Assembly: GCA_946480295.1 (NCBI GenBank) | Contig: CAMLIT010000059.1 | Span: forward strand, 1 to 25,720 | From: an uncultured Gemmatimonadota bacterium | GTDB taxonomy: Bacteria > Gemmatimonadota > Gemmatimonadetes > Gemmatimonadales > Gemmatimonadaceae | Direction of reading: 5' to 3' | Length of the DNA stretch: 25,720 nucleotides | In this document: one piece after another, positions 24,459 to 25,720 of the stretch | How the letters are laid out: each line of letters begins with the position of its first letter | Position numbering within the stretch: position 1 is the first letter of the stretch | The notes under the pieces: generated by a model | Told to the model about the DNA's origin: nothing | Seen by the model: only the letters and a program-made list of their open reading frames with translations | Database searches by the model: none | Translations under genes and position numbers: made by a program

Positions 24459-25720
24459 TCAGCTCGCCCGCGGCACCCGCACGGTGAAGGTCGAGCCCTT
24501 CCCCACCTCGCTCCACAGCCGGATGTCGCCGCCCATCGCGCGCGCCAGGTCGCGGCTGATGGCCAGGCCGAGCCCGGTGCCCTCGTGCGGCCGCGAGTGC
24601 GACCGGCCCACCTGGACGAACGGCTCGAAGACCGACTCGAGCTTGTCCGGCGGGATGCCGATCCCGGTATCCGACACGCTCACCTCGACGTCCGCGCCCA
24701 CGGCGGCCCACGCGACGGTGATCACCCCGCCCGAGTCGGTGAACTTCACCGCGTTGGACAGCAGGTTGAGGAGGATCTGCTCCATCTTCCCGCCATCCAC
24801 GAGCATCGCGATCCCGTCGTCGTGCGGGCCGCGGGTGAGCGCGATCCCCTTCCCCTGCGCCTGCGGCTCGACCATCGGCACCACCGCGTCCACCACCTGC
24901 TCCACCAGGACCGCGCTGATCTCGTACGTGACCTGCCCCGCCTCCATGCGGCTGTAGTTCAGCAGGTCGTTGATGATGCCGAGCAGGTGCTGCTGGCTGC
25001 GCCGCACGCGCTGGAGGTAGTCGCGCTGGTCCTGCGTGAGCGGGCCGGCGACCCCCATCGTCAGCAGCTCCGTGTAGCCGCCGATCGCGTTGAGCGGCGT
25101 GCGGAGCTCGTGCGACATCGTCGCCAGGAACTCGCTCTTCGCGCGGTTCGCCGCCTCGACCTCGGCGATCCGCCGCGCGTCGGCGAGCGCGCGCTCCTGC
25201 GCGGCGCGGCGCTCGGTGAGGTCACGCACCACCTTCGCGAAGCCGACGAGCCGCCCGTCGGCGTCCACGACGGCGGTGATCGTGACGCTCGCCCAGTAGA
25301 GGGAGCCGGCCTTCCGCACCCGCCACCCTTCCTCCTCGTAGCGCCCCTCCTGCGTCGCGATGCGGAGCTCGGTCGCCGGCTTGCCGCGCGCGATGTCCTC
25401 GTTCGGGTAGAAGGTGGAGAAGTGCCGCCCGATGATCTCCTCCGATGTGTACCCGTTGATCCGCTCCGCGCCCGTGTTCCAGCTCACGATGCACCCCTGC
25501 GGATCGAGCATGAAGATGCCGTAATCCTTCACGCTGTCGACGAGCAGGTGGAATCGCTGCTCGCTCTCCGCCAGCGCGCGCTCGGCGGCGCGGCGCTCCG
25601 TCAGGTCGCGCGTGACCTTGGCGAAGCCGACGAGGGAGCCCTCCTGGTCGCGCAGCGCCGTGATGACGACGTTCGCCCAGAAGCGCGAGCCGTCCTTGCG
25701 CACGCGCCAGCCCTCGTCCT
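24459..25720 (-). CDS. PAS-PAS sensor histidine kinase (N-terminus beyond window)
   Basis: About 420 codons are visible and the frame runs off the right edge: the last codons read DEGWRVRKDGSRFW, the middle of a PAS domain, so the true start is outside. A second PAS follows (FHLLVDSVKDYGIFMLDPQGCIVSWNTGAERINGY), then VTRDLTERR-type linkers, a coiled coil, HisKA with FLATMSHELRTPLNAIGGY (phospho-His in SHELRTP), and a HATPase with ILLNLLSNAVKFT, DTGIGIPPDKLE, FEPFVQ and GTGLGLAISRDLARAMGG. This HisKA class (SHELRTP) differs from the AHDFNN class of the other two kinases. It precedes the FUSC gene by 19 bp. No receiver or response regulator is visible on this side. Signal and partner are unknown. 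Confidence 0.92.
   Translation of the reverse strand, partial: DEGWRVRKDGSRFWANVVITALRDQEGSLVGFAKVTRDLTERRAAERALAESEQRFHLLVDSVKDYGIFMLDPQGCIVSWNTGAERINGYTSEEIIGRHFSTFYPNEDIARGKPATELRIATQEGRYEEEGWRVRKAGSLYWASVTITAVVDADGRLVGFAKVVRDLTERRAAQERALADARRIAEVEAANRAKSEFLATMSHELRTPLNAIGGYTELLTMGVAGPLTQDQRDYLQRVRRSQQHLLGIINDLLNYSRMEAGQVTYEISAVLVEQVVDAVVPMVEPQAQGKGIALTRGPHDDGIAMLVDGGKMEQILLNLLSNAVKFTDSGGVITVAWAAVGADVEVSVSDTGIGIPPDKLESVFEPFVQVGRSHSRPHEGTGLGLAISRDLARAMGGDIRLWSEVGKGSTFTVRVPRAS

Noticed and set aside
22352..24487. Long open plus-strand frame antisense to the FUSC gene
   Set aside because: The product is repetitive Arg/Glu/Asp-rich sequence. The minus frame has the proper hydrophobic spans and FUSC motifs.

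Overview
The window looks like a chromosomal segment of a very GC-rich, Gram-negative-type bacterium. Gemmatimonadota (Gemmatimonas/Gemmatirosa-like) is my best guess. The reasons are a SusC/SusD pair and lipoprotein signals (outer membrane), a membrane-spanning Ser/Thr kinase with a long C-terminal repeat region, abundant PAS histidine kinases, and GTG starts. This placement is inference; no rRNA or marker gene is present. No tRNA, rRNA, CRISPR array, transposase or phage gene was seen.

Layout. 1-1224 (minus): an operon of an ArsR-type HTH fused to a SAM-dependent methyltransferase, followed by ahcY (adenosylhomocysteinase, cut by the left edge). A 14-bp perfect palindrome abuts the regulator's start codon. 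1364-2816 (plus): a small SpoIIAA/STAS-like protein and a pirin. A bidirectional terminator separates pirin from the convergent SusD-SusC pair at 2931-7337 (minus). 7338-8131 has no convincing gene; most of it is two diverged ~200-bp direct repeats about 254 bp apart. 8132-9597 (minus): a polytopic membrane protein overlapping a pyridoxamine-phosphate-oxidase-fold protein. 9716-11809 (plus): a secreted GH20 beta-N-acetylhexosaminidase, a possible partner of the SusCD importer. 11975-12946 (plus): an aldo/keto reductase bracketed by two inverted copies of a ~150-bp palindromic intergenic element with (GGTCGAG)n/(CTCGACC)n arms.

13173-20516 is a signalling block: a receptor Ser/Thr kinase with FlgO/TolB-like and TPR-like regions, a PAS-HisKA-HATPase-receiver hybrid kinase, a convergent beta-propeller lipoprotein, and a divergent three-PAS histidine kinase. 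None has an adjacent stand-alone DNA-binding response regulator. 20684-22323 (plus): an NADPH-dependent FMN reductase and a ring-cleaving extradiol dioxygenase sharing an ATGA overlap, suggestive of quinone/hydroquinone detoxification. 22274-25720 (minus): a PAS-PAS histidine kinase (cut by the right edge) just upstream of a FUSC-type aromatic-acid/efflux membrane protein.

Themes: methyl-cycle regulation, amino-sugar glycan uptake, redox/aromatic stress, and dense membrane signalling. The least explained signals are the intergenic repeat families, the palindromes at start sites, and the finding that the only in-frame TTA codons I noticed all lie in the octamer CGTTAGGC.
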